Of a DNA stretch of 16,676 nucleotides, positions 16,201 through 16,676 are shown one piece after another. Both the position numbers and the translations under genes were made by a program. A model generated the notes under the pieces. It had not been told where the DNA came from. It was given only the letters and a program-made list of their open reading frames with translations, and ran no database searches. This DNA comes from CAMDPA01 sp050186055 (GTDB lineage: Bacteria > Pseudomonadota > Alphaproteobacteria > Rhizobiales > Hyphomicrobiaceae), in NCBI GenBank assembly GCA_050186055.1, contig JBFWYV010000087.1, positions 1 through 16,676 on the forward strand, read 5' to 3'. Position 1 is the first letter of the stretch. Every line of letters begins with the position of its first letter.

Positions 16201-16676
16201 TCGGCCTCGCGCAGCCGGTCGAGGTCCTTGGCGGGCATGACGGCGCTGTCGGCGATCAGCTTGCGGGTGAGGCGCGCGAGGGCGCTTTCCCCGCCATGGT
16301 CGGGATCGTAGGGGCGCTCCAGCGAATGAATGAGGCGGCGCAGATAGTAGTCGGCATAGTTGGCGATGTCCGGCGTCATCTGAGCATAGCCGAAGTAGGC
16401 TTTCTCACGCCGGTGAGCGCCGGTGCGCAGGGCCCGGATCAGGTGGGTCTTGCCGGCGCCGGACTGGCCGTGAAACAGCAGGATGCGCGGCTTGGACGGC
16501 GAATGGCTGTCGGAGGTGACCGAGTCGAGCAGATCGAAGAATTTGGTGCGCGCCTTGGCATGGACGAGTTCGACATCGACCGGGTCGGCCCGCCAGATGT
16601 CGTCCTCCCAGGTAATCGAATGCTCGAATGCTGCCGAGAGCTCAGCGGCATCGTTGGGGCTCAGATCCAATAACTG
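13257..16676 (-). CDS. Large two-ATPase protein: AAA/STAND-like module plus HerA/VirB4-like module (5' end open)
   Basis: At least 1137 residues. The N-terminal module (about 1-390) has Walker A GQSGAGKTHL (Lys74), a Walker B-like strand ALVFCIDQVED (254-264), then IIIIASLEEF, and resembles AAA/STAND NTPases. The middle (about 430-620) matches nothing I recognise; a Ser/Thr/Asp-rich linker (about 635-690) follows. The C-terminal module (about 695-1137) is HerA/VirB4-like: Walker A GGSGSGKTTL (Lys745), VLIDRKGDL, Walker B VVMFDEADLYIP (Asp997, Glu998), LLKRARSAGLGIMLATQSPGDLD, and WFIGRVRED with a possible arginine finger. HerA-class ATPases form hexameric rings that translocate DNA. The first start codon inside the window is TTG 16670, but the frame is still open to the edge (TTA, CAG upstream), so the true start may lie outside. 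The cellular role is unknown; DNA repair, conjugation-like transfer and phage defence are options. Confidence 0.9.
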   Translation of the reverse strand, partial: QLLDLSPNDAAELSAAFEHSITWEDDIWRADPVDVELVHAKARTKFFDLLDSVTSDSHSPSKPRILLFHGQSGAGKTHLIRALRTGAHRREKAYFGYAQMTPDIANYADYYLRRLIHSLERPYDPDHGGESALARLTRKLIADSAVMPAKDLDRLREAELSEKDLARFILGLADDIVASPRFADDNLDINIIRALLYLQRADARVDQRIRQYLQGRPLNELAQAAVAALDPNAGDGRAFEIIESLGRLMWSADRSALVFCIDQVEDLRNFEDAEERFQRAVGNLMQIANRVPRAIIIIASLEEFYGQARAILPQSYIDRVEKAGPVALLESRTPEEARLIIARRLEHQSKAHAGGPSYPDAAAFFGPNFFEEFGGLSTRRLLEHAQNRIRTLGADDHDDETSAPVASSSMPGFLDSLVAALGFKTSNDAANEPHPQIDYRTLWENFCASNEAEIPPTDTDLMDVLVGALECGKEEWAASFTAFAIKRLEIASDVPAIEIAFRHKTGFSQEARIFLCNRPTQGGGFKRQLDKVLAAMSGRTTFMLRASDFPPNRKNQTAMVYRKYRENGGRSVLVPIPEWERMIAVRQFHDDHRHDPGFRSWFEQARLLSGLLPIVQLLRLDLLTRSLTPRQELPPAVITSDADADAGEPCAEQTEHTGDEALLPSMATSTATGATWADWTGWGTAGSDVAPANDDELPIEVLLDENANGTNSIYAGRTNGSGSRPVTLNMDVLKRHAAVLGGSGSGKTTLALTVIEQLLLRGIPAVLIDRKGDLCSYANPDVWRFNETDYSERRAEREKLADAIDVAVYTPGRASGRPISITLLPTGISELPEHEQQLLANLSAAALGDMLHLKNSATHQKQSGTLSVALKILGSRSRSEVTLGDLIHLLEDEDPELTDLTQRMDPSGKIRRDLVAQLDSLRHRNSALFEGGGESLRVESLLGLGPYKREGRTRLSVIYTGFLGDNENILFWVSQFLSEALRFCQRNPNDQLQAVVMFDEADLYIPANAKPATAEPLQSLLKRARSAGLGIMLATQSPGDLDYKSRDQITSWFIGRVREDTALKKLRAAFQSESGLDPAAVLPHQTVGEFHLVQEGLVRSMRAQRSLISAEQVPFDRIEQLARETKGQDERQLRLFDLR

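Noticed and set aside
13206..16673. Two very long plus-strand open frames (642 and 501 codons) opposite the HerA-like gene
   Set aside because: Their translations are low-complexity Gly/Ala/Val/Glu/Arg-rich with no motif, as expected of the antisense of a GC-rich gene. The minus-strand frame has intact Walker motifs.
1..16676. CRISPR arrays, tRNA or rRNA genes, transposases, integrases, toxin-antitoxin pairs
   Set aside because: I looked for regularly spaced direct repeats, tRNA-like arms and the relevant protein motifs and found none.

Overview
The window looks like a chromosomal segment of a high-GC alphaproteobacterium, most likely order Hyphomicrobiales (the Bradyrhizobium / Rhodopseudomonas / Hyphomicrobium / Rhodoplanes breadth). 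This rests on the strong G/C third-position bias, the adjacency of galU, an MltB-type lytic transglycosylase and a DUF459 SGNH-like protein, and a short palindromic intergenic element near 5955-5995 of a kind I associate with these genomes. The organism call is inference. No rRNA, tRNA, insertion sequence, integrase or CRISPR array is visible.

Layout, left to right. (1) 159-5115, envelope block: galU (-), then rightward mltB-like transglycosylase, a DUF459 SGNH-fold protein whose catalytic residues appear to be lost, and a cyclase/kynurenine-formamidase-family hydrolase. (2) 5153-5500: a small PilZ protein (-), followed by a 613-bp gene-free stretch packed with hairpins. It holds a leftward terminator, a rightward terminator-like hairpin behind three smaller hairpins (possible small RNA), a nested palindrome, an interspersed-repeat-like element, and a three-part inverted repeat running into the stop codon of the next gene. 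(3) 6114-9282: a fumarylacetoacetate-hydrolase-family enzyme (-), a lone GT-A glycosyltransferase (+) and a D-2-hydroxyacid dehydrogenase of the glyoxylate/hydroxypyruvate reductase type (-). (4) 9502-12444: an exported SH3-domain protein (+) convergent with a membrane-bound hybrid histidine kinase (-). (5) 12445-13256: about 0.8 kb of relatively AT-rich DNA with palindromes and a candidate 30-residue membrane peptide (-). (6) 13257 to the right edge: a very large leftward two-ATPase protein (N-terminal AAA/STAND-like P-loop module plus C-terminal HerA/VirB4-like module), open at the window edge.

Most genes stand alone or as convergent/divergent neighbours, so few operons can be claimed; mltB, the SGNH protein and possibly the cyclase are the only co-directional run. 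UDP-glucose supply (GalU), peptidoglycan cleavage (transglycosylase), a wall-binding-like SH3 protein, a glycosyltransferase and a c-di-GMP effector (PilZ) together suggest a cell-surface theme. The FAH-family enzyme, cyclase-family hydrolase and hydroxyacid dehydrogenase are small-molecule catabolic enzymes with uncertain substrates. The items most worth attention are the two-ATPase HerA protein, the apparent SGNH pseudoenzyme, the structured intergenic region 5710-6117 and the candidate small membrane protein.
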